Origin: Paratinospora sagittata
Taxonomy: Eukaryota; Streptophyta; Magnoliopsida; Ranunculales; Menispermaceae
Direction: 5' to 3'
Assembly: GCA_035771175.1 (NCBI GenBank)
Contig: CM069593.1
Span: 45,107,054 to 45,171,053 of the forward strand
DNA length: 64,000 nucleotides
A model generated the notes under the pieces. It searched no databases. It worked only from the letters and a program-made list of their open reading frames with translations, and was not told where the DNA came from. Each line of letters starts with the position of its first letter. Position 1 is the stretch's first letter. A program made the position numbers and the translations under genes. Positions 1 through 10,839 of the stretch are shown here, piece by piece.

Positions 1-662
1 GACTACGCAAATTAATTTGAGCCATGTAGCGAACCTAAATAAATTAAAAATGTCATACGTTAGCCAAAATAACTACAACTTAGCTTAGTAATATATGGCA
101 CGGAAGAAGGAGTTGCAGAGAGAGAGAGGGAATGGCGTCGAGAGGGAGGGAGAGCACAAGCAGAGATAGACGGAATGGCGTCACTCGCAAGAAGAGAGCG
201 AGAGGCTTTCGACGACTGCGACTGCGACGGCGACGGCGAAACTACGACGATGGACGAAGGAGTTTCAGAGAGAAATTTGAGTGTGGGGTAGGTCGAAGAG
301 GGCGGGGTCACGGGTACTTATTGTGTTAGGTTTAGCGAAGGCGTCTTTTAAAAAGACGTCTTCCGTTAAACAATTTTTTTTTTATATAGAAGGCATCTTT
401 CCAAAAGATGCCTTCTATAAAAAAAAATTGTAGAAAAGGCGTCTTTTGAAAAAAACGCACTCCATACAAAAAAAAAGTATCATGGAAGGTGTATTTTCAA
501 AAGACGTCTTCCTAACTGCTCCAGCTCCCCAACTCACGTGGCGCCTGTGTGTCGGCTGACTGAACTTTGAATAGTCAAACTAGGGCAAAATAATCATTAT
601 TTAGATTTTGGTAGCATTTGTAAAAAAAATTTATTTTTTAAAGGCAATCAAGTCAAATGCCC
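1..662. mobile_element. Right part of a TIR DNA element (copy C), left end outside window
   Basis: The last ~75 bp (about 587-662) match in order the right ends of the elements at 37840-39157 and 39181-40397: a tract near TTTGGTAGCATTTGT, an A/T run, then GTCAA..TGCC. Inside it, 325-515 carries the same family-specific subterminal motifs, alternating AAGACGTCTT and AAGGCGTCTTTT blocks in both orientations. The left terminus is not visible. Position 130-330 is an unusually GC-rich island that could be captured host sequence; I do not recognise it. Superfamily is not certain; the long, variable TIRs suggest a Mutator-like or related class. Confidence 0.6.
130..330. other. GC-rich island inside TIR element C, possible captured gene fragment
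   Basis: This stretch is much richer in G and C than its flanks and is open in both directions: a 65-codon plus-strand frame that is Arg-rich and an 83-codon minus-strand frame that is Ser/Pro-rich. The minus-strand translation has the look of a plant first-exon or transit-peptide-like sequence, but I recognise no family. The only support for capture is base composition and the position between the subterminal repeats, as in the related element at 37840-39157. Confidence 0.25.
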
Positions 663-3059
663 GTTGTTTACTAATGAGATAAATGCAATTTTTTTTATGA
701 TTTATTGATTATAATCACATTAATGGACCTTTTCTTTCTTTCTTTTTCGCTTTTTTTTGTTATAAATGTAAATCTGTTTTTTAATGCTTAACCATAGCAA
801 ATGTAAGAAGGCATAGGTCACATATATCCTAAAGAACTAAACTCAACTAACTTAACAAAACCTTTGTCCCAACTATGTGATATATTCATGTCATAGTTGA
901 TGAGAACCCAATCTAAACCCTTAGGAATTGAATGCTTTCCACATCCAAAAGGACACTAGGAACTTTGCTCTTGTTCATACTTGTGTATAGGGAAGCACTT
1001 TACTCAACTTCTCTCAAAAGAAAAACAGCAGGCATTTGACATTTCCATTCACACAAGAGAAACTGAAGACGGTTAAAACAGGGATTTTTATTTTTTTGTG
1101 TACGACACATGTTAACAAGATTTCAGTCATTTAGGGGATGATTGAGAAAGAAACCTGACTATAAGTCAAATTGTGTTTATTGCAACAACAACAACAACAA
1201 AAGTTTTTTGAGAAGGATAGAGAACTCCTAATGGGTGTTCTTTCAACCAAAAAAAAAAAAGACATAGCATCCATCTTGCTTTAATACACCAAAGCAAGGA
1301 CATTGATGACCACATCCAAAGGGTATTTCTCACTCCCTCCTCACTAGCAACTTCTAAATCCCACATCCCAAGTGCTTTAAGCAACTAAAACGTCATTTTA
1401 ACCCCCAAAGTAAATTACATAAACCCAATTATGATCAATTCATTTTTTCCTTTTTTTTCTCATACACTTCATCACAAACTTCTAAATTCCCCATCCTCGA
1501 TGCTTAAGCTAGCTAGAACATCATTCCAACCAAGCACAACATTCAAAATATGCACGGAAGTAATATGCAAGCACGACAGAAACACCAAATAAATGAAGTA
1601 ACGCTTTGCATTAACTTCATAAAAAAATAAAAAATAAAAAATACATTACATGTCCATCAATTATATTGGAGAATAAATTGAAGCAAACTAAGTCCAACAC
1701 CATGGTGATGGTCATTTTCTTTCAAGTGGGCCACATTTTTATGAACTTGGTGCACTTAAAACATTTCCGTGATAGCCAAGTCACATGCGACATACCCTGA
1801 GTCATCTACAACAAGATCTAAGTGGTGTGTGCTTCATCATGCTAATCAGGCAGACTAATATAAACATGAGACCTTTCATTTGGGTCAAATGCATGTCACT
1901 GGGTCAACCTGCAACAGTGAGAAACTTGCATGGATATTTTCCTCTTTGAATGTGAGGAACTTTCAGGCCCAAACTCTATGGACCACATAAATTTCGATGA
2001 AGCAGGAGCAGATATCTGTGAGAGGATAGACACATGAAATCAATATTGCTAGCATCTACAAGTGACAATGGTAAGAAATATAGTGCTCCATATTGCCAAG
2101 AAATCTTAGTAATCACTAAACAATATAAGTTTAATGTACTTTTGTGGCCAAGTGGGATCTCAGACATCACATATGTTCCACTCCATCTTTCTCTGAGTCA
2201 TTCCCATCCTTACAATGAAACCCCTAACCGGTGAGCAATCATAACTAACTCCTTTTGGACTGTATATTATTTCACTGTGAATATAGTACATTGCTGATAC
2301 AGACCTCCTCTCCCTCACAATGCAATTCAATCATACAACATTTGGTCATTAAAATCCAATGAACTTGTTCAAAATCATTTTTTACAGGATAATTAAAATT
2401 TTGTGTAATGCAACAACAAAGTAAAATATTCAAAAGAAAAAAAAAACGAAGTCATAGAAGAAAAATTAAAAAGAACTCAATAAATAGCACGTGAAAATGA
2501 TACCAAATTTATAGCCATATATATAGGTGCATCTTAAGAAAATATAAAATGTTTTTCATAGATTTTTTTTTTTTTGTGAGAAATAATAGTTTTTGCGATT
2601 AGGTTTTATAAAAATAGGAATATTTTTGTACTATCAATCATAGTGACATTATGCAATATATGCTATATACCCATATGCAAAACACACCTTATACTAGAAA
2701 CACAATTTTGAAAAACAACAATATGTGCTAGCATATATTCGGATGCAGCACAGAAGATGGAGAAGAACATAGACGTGACTTATACTAGAAACACATTTTG
2801 AAAAACATAGAAGACGTGCAACATATGCTATATATTATATGCCAAAAAAAAAGATAAACTAGAAACACATTTTGAAAAACAACAATATATGCAATATATT
2901 TTGATGCAGCACAGAAGATGATGAAGAAGTAGAATAATATAGAAGAACAGCCCTCAATCCCTATTTACAGAAATGAATGTTGATAAAGACCAAAATTAGA
3001 CTCCTACTAGAACTAGAACAATAGATTCTTACTAGGACTAAATCACCACAAACTAGCTC
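663..3059. other. Intergenic, no gene recognised; degenerate repeats at 2690-2940
   Basis: No convincing coding region is seen. Between 2690 and 2940 a unit containing ACTAGAAACACATTTTGAAAA, then ATATGC/ATATAT text and GATGCAGCACAGAAGATG, occurs two to three times in diverged form, so this is an old local tandem duplication. Position 835-900 resembles the antisense 3' tail of RTE LINEs (compare 3060-3335), but it is too degraded to call. Confidence 0.4.
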
Positions 3060-3335
3060 AACTCAACTCAACTAAGCATTTTTCCAACTATATGGGGTCA
3101 GTCTACATGAATCCGCTTCCTCCACTTTGCTCTATTGAGGCTCTATTGAGGGCTAAGTCAGCATTCAAATTACAAAAAATTAGATCTTTCTTAATTATCT
3201 CTGTCCATGTTATTTTATGTCTACCTCTTCCTCTATTGTTAGGTCACTCTTCCAAACCGGTGCATCTAAAGGTCTATGTTTATATATCCAAACCACCAGA
3301 GTCGGTTCTCTCCAAACTATTACTACCATGAATCC
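3060..3335 (-). mobile_element. RTE-type LINE 3' end remnant
   Basis: Read on the minus strand, this stretch gives broken pieces of the C-terminal tail of plant RTE LINE polyproteins: ITWTEIIKKDL, then LNADLALNRA, followed by a tract near GTAGACTGACCCCATATAGTTGG and a repeated GAGTT tail. The reading frame is interrupted. The same tail appears on the plus strand at 34630-34840 and the upstream polyprotein at 50960-52990. The identification rests on recognised motifs only. Confidence 0.55.
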
Positions 3336-3928
3336 TAATCACCACAAACTAGCGTCCTACAAAATTAAAATAATTCAATCCAAGATTCCTACATAATTTT
3401 ATTCCTCTCCCCATGAGAGCAACCTCCTCTCCTTGTGAGAGCTTCTCCCTCCATGTGAGAGGACTGGATGAAGTGACCTTAATGGAGAAGATCAAGTGAT
3501 AGCTAAGTGGAGATCCTTGAAACTCTTAAAATCAGATTTGATGGAAAGATGGTGGAAAAGGGGATTAGATGCTTAGATTTTCCTTGGTAGGGAAGTTATT
3601 AATGAACAGTATTGTCATCAAAGATGTTTTCATCAACACAATTATGACTGTGGAAGCCATCCAAACAATCATTAGTAAGCTTCTTAGGAGATAAGACATA
3701 TCTTTGCAAGTTCTCTCATGAAGGGGACATGATCAAAGTCATCCCAAATAGCCCTTGGAGTTGATAGAAAATTTCTCTTGTCAAAATCTTGTGGTGGGTT
3801 GACACGAACACTTGTAGCGGAGTCCACACAAATGCCTTTTAGGATTCAATTACATAATTTCTCCCTTATATGCATCACAAGGCTTTCACACTAGGCGAAC
3901 AGTTAAGTGAGGTATTGGAGGTTCATAC

Positions 3929-4362
3929 TGTTAGGAGTAGCTTGATATGCATTGTTGAGCCTCCACTTATTAGCTATAGCTTTTGGGTTGAGTGGTTTCT
4001 AACATGATATCAGAGCCTTGGTTTTGCAAGAGGTCTTAGGTTCAAGTCTAGTTATTGACATTTGCATATTCCCCATTTGCATAATTGGTATTTCTCTTCT
4101 TCTATCTCTCTTTTGGCTCTCCACGTGCAGGATGGGGCTGCACGTGAGGAAGAGTGTTGATGATAGCTTGATATGCATTATTGGGCCCTTATCTGACAGC
4201 TATAGCTTTATTCCCCATTTGCATAATTGGTATTTCTCTTCTTTTATCTCTCTTCTGACCTTCCACGTGCAGGATGGGGTTGCGCGTGAGGGAGAGTGTT
4301 AATGATAAATTGTTGGACCCTTATCTCATAGCTATAGCTTTGGGGTTAAGTGGTTTCTAACC
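3929..4362 (+). mobile_element. Very short TRIM/SMART-like LTR element, tandem LTR-int-LTR-int-LTR form
   Basis: LTR1 is 3929-4004 (76 bp, TGTTAGGAG to TTTCTAACA). It is followed at once by a primer-binding site, TGATATCAGAGCC, close to the usual initiator tRNA-Met complement. The internal part ends in a purine tract (GTGAGGAAGAG) just before LTR2 at 4155-~4210. A second internal copy (from about 4211) ends in GTGAGGGAGAG before LTR3 at 4297-4362. LTR2 has lost its end together with the PBS-proximal internal part. Flanks are CATAC on the left and GATAC on the right, a 4/5 target-site duplication. There is no coding capacity. Confidence 0.75.
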
Positions 4363-4452
4363 GATACAACCACATGGTGAATGTTGGGGGCATTTTTTAA
4401 GAGTGATAGTATCAACCGATCCACGAAAACCACTACGACATAAACTATAGTT

Positions 4453-5105
4453 AGCAATGGATGGCTCTGATGCGATTCATTGGGTTGACTTAAAATATAA
4501 AAGGTTGACCGATTTTTGTTATAATTGAGGTTAAATTGGTCACAAACTCAAAGAATGTGAAGAAAAAAATAGGGGCTACAACTAATTTGAGTTCCATGGG
4601 ATTCAAGTATGGGGTGTGGTTGAAAGCCAATGCAAAAGGGAAATCAGTGGGATCCATAGCATCTCTACAGAAAATAAAGCTTGGTCACAACCAAGCTTGC
4701 CAAAGTAAGATAACAGACCATCAAAAGATTCCCCTAGCACTGCTAGCAATTGGCGCGATACAAGCAAAGAGTCCATAATGAGCACCATGAAGATCATGAT
4801 AACAATATTCTCACCCCTATTGATGCTGATGATAAAGGAAAGGCAATTGTAGAATCTGATTGGAAGGATATGTACAACCTGGGCCAAAGAAGGAGCGGTG
4901 ATGGCTATCTTCCAAATTTAAAGGAAGGACGTGGCATTTTTAATGCTACACATAGAGGCTCAAAGCTAAAGTATGTTGGTAGCTAGATATAAAAGCATCA
5001 AAAAGAAGTTGATCAAAACATGCAAGGTGGAAGATCCATCAAGTGCAAGGATGGGAAACAGTCCACATGGGAGAAAAAAAAAAAGGCTCGCTACTCGAGA
5101 ATGGA
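4453..5105 (+). pseudogene. LINE A ORF1 fragment (plant L1-type, zinc-knuckle region)
   Basis: The frame around 4480-4560 reads WVDLKYKRLTDFCYN, then a stop, then IGHKLKEC. This matches the C-x2-C-x4-H-x4-C zinc knuckle of plant L1 ORF1 (DUF4283-type proteins), with the second Cys turned into TGA. After it comes YGVWLKANAKGK, another typical ORF1 segment, in a shifted frame. The rest (4750-5000) is open but low in recognisable content. The fragment stops where the oppositely oriented LINE B begins. ORF2 of the same orientation resumes at 14580, so both probably belong to one split element. Confidence 0.6.
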
Positions 5106-5255
5106 TATATCTTTTTTTTTTGAGAATAAACAACAAGGATATAATAATAATCAAAAAGCTGATAAATACATAAAGGAGCACCAAAGGTACTCAAAATCCC
5201 ACACAGAAAAGAAAATCAATTCAACACCCCACACCTAGGAAAAAACATAAAAAAA

Positions 5256-7216
5256 TCACTTCAAACACTCTCCCCAATTTTTAATCCAACTATTGATAGG
5301 AAAGTCTCCATTAATCTTAAAGGCTATTAACCATGAACTAGCTAAAATCATCACCTTATTCCAAACATCCTCCACTGTCCTAACATAACCATCAAAGATT
5401 CGACAGTTACGTTCCAACCAAATCATCCAAATTGTTGCCAAAACAGCTGAATGCATAATCTTAACTTGCTTCCCATTAAGACCATTAATATTAGAGATCA
5501 TCATAGCATCTTCAAACGAGACCGGGGTAGAGAAACAAATTCCAAGTCTAGATTGCCATTCATTCCAAATACGCACTGGAAAGGGACAGCTAAAGAACAA
5601 ATGGCCAGAATCGTCCGCACTATTAAAACACAAGGAACAACAATGAGGTTGCAAGCAAAAGTGTGGAAAGCGCCTTTGAAGCTCATCACCCATGCAAAGC
5701 TTATTATGGGCCAAAATCCATCCAAACACTTTAACTTTTGACGAAACAAGAGCTTCCCAAATCAAGTTGAAAATAGGCAACAAAGGAATGGAAGGGTCAT
5801 CAATTAAGAAATGGAACAAAGACTGACACGAATAATGGCCAGAGTGATGAAGGGCCCAATCAAAACGGTCGGGACCCAAGGACAAGTGAGCTTGATGTAA
5901 CACAGATAGCAAGTTATCATATTCAACCCTTTGGCCAACCGTAAGATGACAAGGATTGCATATATTCCAAATACACGGTCCCCCCAAATCATTAGGAGTG
6001 GTGAAGTGATCAATGGTGTGATTATGGTGAGGGAATGAAGAGGCATGATAAAGTCTTGGGAAAAGGTCGGCTAGGGGGGAGTCAGTTAACCACCTATCCT
6101 CCCAAAATTTGAATATCATGCCATCACCTAAGATGGGCTGAAAATGTGGGAACAAAATAGGAAGTAAGGAAAGAATAAATTTCCAAGGACAACGGAAGGT
6201 AGAACGAGCGGTAGGGATAATCCTTCTGCTATAATCAATATGCCCATACTTGCTAGTAATAACCTTTGCCCAAAAAGACTGTTCCATCTTGTAGAACCTC
6301 CACACCCACTTCGCACATGAAGCCTTATTCCTCTTCATGATGTTACCCACACCCAACCCACCTTTGTTCCGCGGTTTCTGTACCATGTCCCACTTGATAA
6401 GGTGAGTCCCACTGCTCTTATCTGCCCCTTTCCACATGAAGGCTTTAATTTTTCTCTCAATAATCTTAGCCACAGTGACAAGAATTCGAAAAAGGGAGAG
6501 AAAGTATGTAGGGATTGCTGACAAAACGGAATTGATAAGAGCAAGGCGCCCTCTCCTCGACAAGAATCCTCTCTTCCACCCGTCAAGCCTATGAGAGATC
6601 TTTGCAATCATCGAATCCCAAAAAGAAAGGCATCTAGGGTTCCCACCTAAAGACAAACCGAGATACTTGATAGGCCAAGAACCAATAGAACACCCAATTT
6701 GAGTAGTCATCCTAACCATCGCCTCCTGGTTACAATTAATACCTACCAACTGACTTTTCACCAAGTTAACTTTGAGACTAGACAGCATGCAAAAACACTA
6801 GAGAAGGTCAAGCGCACTCACCACATTCCTTTCCTCATTGTCTAGAAGAAATAAGGTATCGTCAGCAAACATAAGATGAGAAACCTCCACGTTGTTTTTG
6901 CCAACCGAGAACCCCTTAATGGTAAACGCAAGCTTTAGACATCATTCTACAGAGAACATCAGCCACCAATGTGAACAAAAATGGGGACAACGGATCTCCC
7001 TGTCTAAGACCTCTATAAGCATTGAACTTTCTAGAAGCCTTTCCATTGATAATAATGGAGAAAGACACCGATCTTAAACAACCGCTGATCCATTTGCACC
7101 ACCTGCTTCCAAAGTTTTTCTGTTTCATGACAAAATCAAGGAATCCCACTCTACCGAGTCATAAGCCTTCTCAAAATCAACCTTGAAGACCATACCTCGA
7201 CATCTTCTAGCTCTGT
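5256..7216 (-). pseudogene. LINE B ORF2, reverse transcriptase C-terminal half and zf-RVT
   Basis: From 7149 the frame reads FLDFVMKQKNFG, then RGLRQGDPLSPFLFTLVADVL (RT motif block). FADDT, the catalytic Asp-Asp motif, is at 6855-6869 in a different frame, so a frameshift separates them. A 510-codon open stretch (6788-5256) then carries KYLGLSLGG, the KIKAFMWKG block, KWVWRF, and the Cys/His zf-RVT region near KVKVFGWIL and CSLCF. Plant L1 elements often end with RNase H; none is evident here. The catalytic Asp pair is intact but the protein is not translatable as one piece. Confidence 0.8.
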
Positions 7217-8016
7217 TGTAACACCCTGTAATTTTAATTAAATACATACGTTGAAGTACACGTATATCGAGATGTATAATACACGTATTTTATGCGTATG
7301 AGCTAAATATACGCGTGATAATACACGTATTTGATACGTATGAGCTAAATATACCCGTGTATGAAAATCCATACTGGATTTAAGGGGTATTAGTAAATAA
7401 ATAAAATTATTAAATATGTGGATTGGAGTATGATTTAATGACTTAATGCATAGTATGATATAATACATGTGTGTATATGAATACATGTGAAATAAGTGAA
7501 TTGAGTTGATGATAAATGGTTTAATGAATTAAAGTGATTAATTTATGGGGTGAGTTGGTTAATTATTGAGCATGAGGGGTATTGGATCATTTTGATTAAC
7601 ATAAAAATAAAAAAAAGAATAGAAAACGTGTAAAAATAAAATAAGAGAGATGAAAGGAGTTGCAAATGAAAGAGAGGAAAGAGGAACGAACAGACGAAAG
7701 AAGGAAAGAAGAAGAATGGAAGGGAGAACGCGGAATTCACGCGAAATCGGGACTTGTGGTAAGCGATTTCTACTCTATTTCTTCGTGAAATTGATCTCTA
7801 AGCTAGATGTAACAATTCTAGCGTAGTAATTTTTGTTGTGGGAGCCGTTTTACGGCGTTTTCAAAAATTAGGATTTTGACCCAACGTGAATGAAAATCCG
7901 CTAGAAAGGTAGAAAAACGCTCCCTGGACTGTCGGGACCCTGAATATGTGGTTAGATTCCATTTCATGATTTTTGGAGACCGTTTGGCAATTTTAATACA
8001 ATTTACATCTTTCGGA

Positions 8017-8063
<47 letters not shown>

Positions 8064-9297
8064 CGTAAATAGTGAATAGTGAAGTGAACAATGATGTAAA
8101 CAGTGATTTGAAATCATAGATTCGGTAGAGAACTGAATTTCGGACGTTTCGATACTAAGATCGTGATTTTTGGATATGATTTGATATTTTTAGTAGCTAC
8201 CAATATGATAAATGATGATTCTTATGATAATCTATGGTTAATTTCAGTGGTTAAATTGAGAGCTTAAGGGCATGGATAAACGCTCTTGAGGAAGCAATGA
8301 CGTTTATTGTTGCTCGATTTTAGAGGTTGGCTTAGAAACCCCGTATAACCACTGTGAGTATAGTTTTCTTGATTTGGTTCTTGTATGGCATTGTACGCAT
8401 ATAAAATGTTTGATTGTATGCACATTATATGTATATATAATGCATTGAGTTTTATGGAGCATGCAAACTGATTTTAGCAATTAGAGTTTGTAATGATGTC
8501 ATTTCGTTAGGAATTAAACCCGGATGAGGTTTTGCGAGTCCTCATTGTCAGTAGGTCTATCCTAACAAGGGTTGTGATCCTTGAAATGACTGTGAATTGG
8601 GTAATGAGACGTTGTGGCTACCTTGTAACGGCCATACAAGGGTTAGACCAGCGCTCTTGCCTTGCGGGGGAGGGAGATTGTGCATTGTGTTATTGAAAAC
8701 TCATGCAATTTATGATGTTGACATGTATAATATATTCGTTGAATGATGCATGTGTTGAATAAGTGTTTGAAATGATTTTAAATGTCATATTTCTCTAAAT
8801 GTATATAATTGTCATCTCAAGAACTATATTCACTGAGCTGTTGTTTGCTCACCCCATTACCTCCAATATTTCAGGTATTGAGTCGAAGGGAAAAGGAAAA
8901 ATCCGTGAGTGATAATCACGTAAGCCTTCGTCTGGTATGTGTATGTATGCTTGGAGGAAATAGATTATATTTTTGTTATTTTGACATGTATAATTATCAC
9001 ACACTATATATATGTAATATCACCTAGATAGGTTGTGTGGTAATATTATATGATGAAATGAGATGATCATAGATATTTATCAGGTGAGAATTTAATTTGT
9101 GAAATGAATGGAATGATTATAGAGATCTATATTGGATTTGATTTGTGGTATATTAAAAAAAAATTGTTGTAACTTTTGGGAATTATTGTGAGACTACGTG
9201 AAGGCTGACAGTGTATTGTATATTGTATATGGGTATGTACAGTGTATAGTACACTGTGCCGGTCATGGCGTCAGCCTATGTCAGGGGCGTCGTGACA
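7217..9297 (-). mobile_element. Solo LTR of a Gypsy-type retrotransposon (2081 bp) inside LINE B
   Basis: The plus-strand text starts TGTAACACCCTG and ends GGGCGTCGTGACA. It is flanked by a perfect 5-bp duplication TCTGT at 7212-7216 and 9298-9302. LINE B reverse-transcriptase homology stops on one side and resumes on the other. The interior has no gag or pol. It contains a run of GAATAGT heptamers (about 8020-8095) and repeated ATACACGTAT / TGATACGTAT blocks (7255-7345). The strand is a guess, because no internal region is left. Confidence 0.9.
8019..8095. repeat. Heptamer tandem repeat (GAATAGT)n in the solo LTR
   Basis: About nine copies of the 7-bp unit GAATAGT or close variants follow one another, with GAATCGT and GTAAATA variants near the end, then AGTGAAGTGAACA. 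Similar AACAGTGA-rich runs occur in other long plant Gypsy LTRs, from memory. It is a simple tandem array, not a CRISPR: units are short, contiguous and without spacers. Confidence 0.85.
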
Positions 9298-10839
9298 TCT
9301 GTAATCTTCCATTGCTACGTTAGCCACCAAGATTACATCAAGGATTTGACGATCATGAACAAAAGCAAATTGGGTTTCTTTGATGGTCTTATTAAGAATG
9401 ACCCGAAGTCTAAGAAAAAGAATCTTGGAAATAATTTTGTATAAACTTGTGACCAAGCTTATAGGTCTGTATGCTCGTGGATGCCAAGAATCTCTCTTTT
9501 TTGGAATAAGGCAAATGAAAGTTTCGTTAGTCTTAATATTGACCACCCCACTCCTATAAAAATCAAGCATTACTTTCATCACATCATTCTTGATAATGTC
9601 CCACGATTTTTGGAAAAAAGCCATTGCGAAACCGTACGGTCTAGGAGCCTTGGTGCCATTACAACTGAAAACAGCCTTACGCACCTCCTCAATCTCAAAA
9701 GGCCTCTCCAACCAAGCCGCATCCTCCGCAGAAATCGATTGCCACTCAATGTCGTCAATAGCCCAAGAATCACACCTTCTAGAAGAGAAGTTTTCAGAAA
9801 AGAAGTTGATGAAGACCTCTTCAATGCTCTGAGCATCCTCCACCAGAGAGCCATCATCCTTTTCTGCTTTAGAGATGAAAGATTTGGATCTTCTATTACT
9901 CAAGAGCCTATGAAAGAAACTAGAGTTAACATCCCCATCTCTAAGCCACTGGATTTTAGCCCGCGGACTCGCCAATCTAACTTCTCTCAAGCACAAATCA
10001 GTCATCTTGATCTTGGCTTTTACCCTAAGGTCAGCCAACTCAGAAGACATCTCATTGTGGCCCTCCAAGAAATCAATGCACCCAATGCGCTCCTCCAAGT
10101 CCTTCTTTTTAATGGAGACCAAACCAAAAACCTCGGTATTCCACTTCTTAAGAAGCACCTTGATTTCCTTTAACTTAAGCATGAATTTGTGGCCTTCCTG
10201 ACCGAAGGCAGGCACAACATCCCACCACCTTCTAATAAAGTCTGAAAAATCTCGATGATGCAACCAAGCATTTTCGAATCGAAAGTTAGACCATGTCACC
10301 CGAGCATTCAAAATAGGGGGGATCCCTTAAATTGAGTTCATCAGTGTGTCAAACCGCTGCATACTAGTGGTTAGTCTTTGACTATTAATTTTTTCCCCAA
10401 CATTTCGAACAGTATTAAAGTCCCCTCCCAAACACCACCTGTCACCACAAAGCACACTAAGGCCAGCAAGCTCGTCCTAGAACTTTGCCCTTTCCGCATA
10501 CCCACATGGTCCATAAATCCCAAACAACCACCACTCACTATTACCGCCATCAGAGATCAACACAGAAACCGAGAAATCCCCAATTAGGTTGTCACTGGCA
10601 TTCACCACACGAGAGCCCCAAACAATAAGGACACCACCAACTGAACCGTTAGCAAGTAAAGAGATCCAGCTCTTAAAACGAGACCCCCACAAGTGAGAAA
10701 TTAAACGACGATCCACCACATGTTTCTTGGTTTTTTGAAAAATTACAATGTCCGGTTTAGACTTCCCCAACGTTCTTTTGATAATGCATTTCTTCCTACT
10801 CGAACCACAACCTCTTAAATTCCATGAGAGAATCTTCAT
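9298..10839 (-). pseudogene. LINE B ORF2 N-terminal part: truncated endonuclease and RT start
   Basis: ORF2 starts at 10839 with MKILSWNLRGCG, the usual first residues of the plant L1 endonuclease/exonuclease/phosphatase domain. The domain is cut short: TWSN is joined almost directly to FRFENAW, so the segment that should carry the C-terminal His/Asp catalytic residues is missing. RT then begins: QWLRDGDVNSSFFHR, KAPRPYGFAMAFFQKSWDII, LIPKKRD, YRPISLV. Stops lie at 10477 (Trp codon changed to TAG in the same frame) and near 10330. The frame is shared up to the solo LTR. Confidence 0.75.

Noticed and set aside
1160..1390. CAACAACAAC run and a 72-codon minus-strand frame
   Set aside because: Simple repeat plus chance open frame; no LINE or SINE tail could be joined to it.
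8019..8095. Regular repeats that might suggest a CRISPR-like array
   Set aside because: Units are 7 bp, contiguous and without spacers, in a plant LTR.
9481..10173. 230-codon plus-strand frame
   Set aside because: Antisense shadow of LINE B ORF2, whose minus-strand translation carries clear RT motifs.
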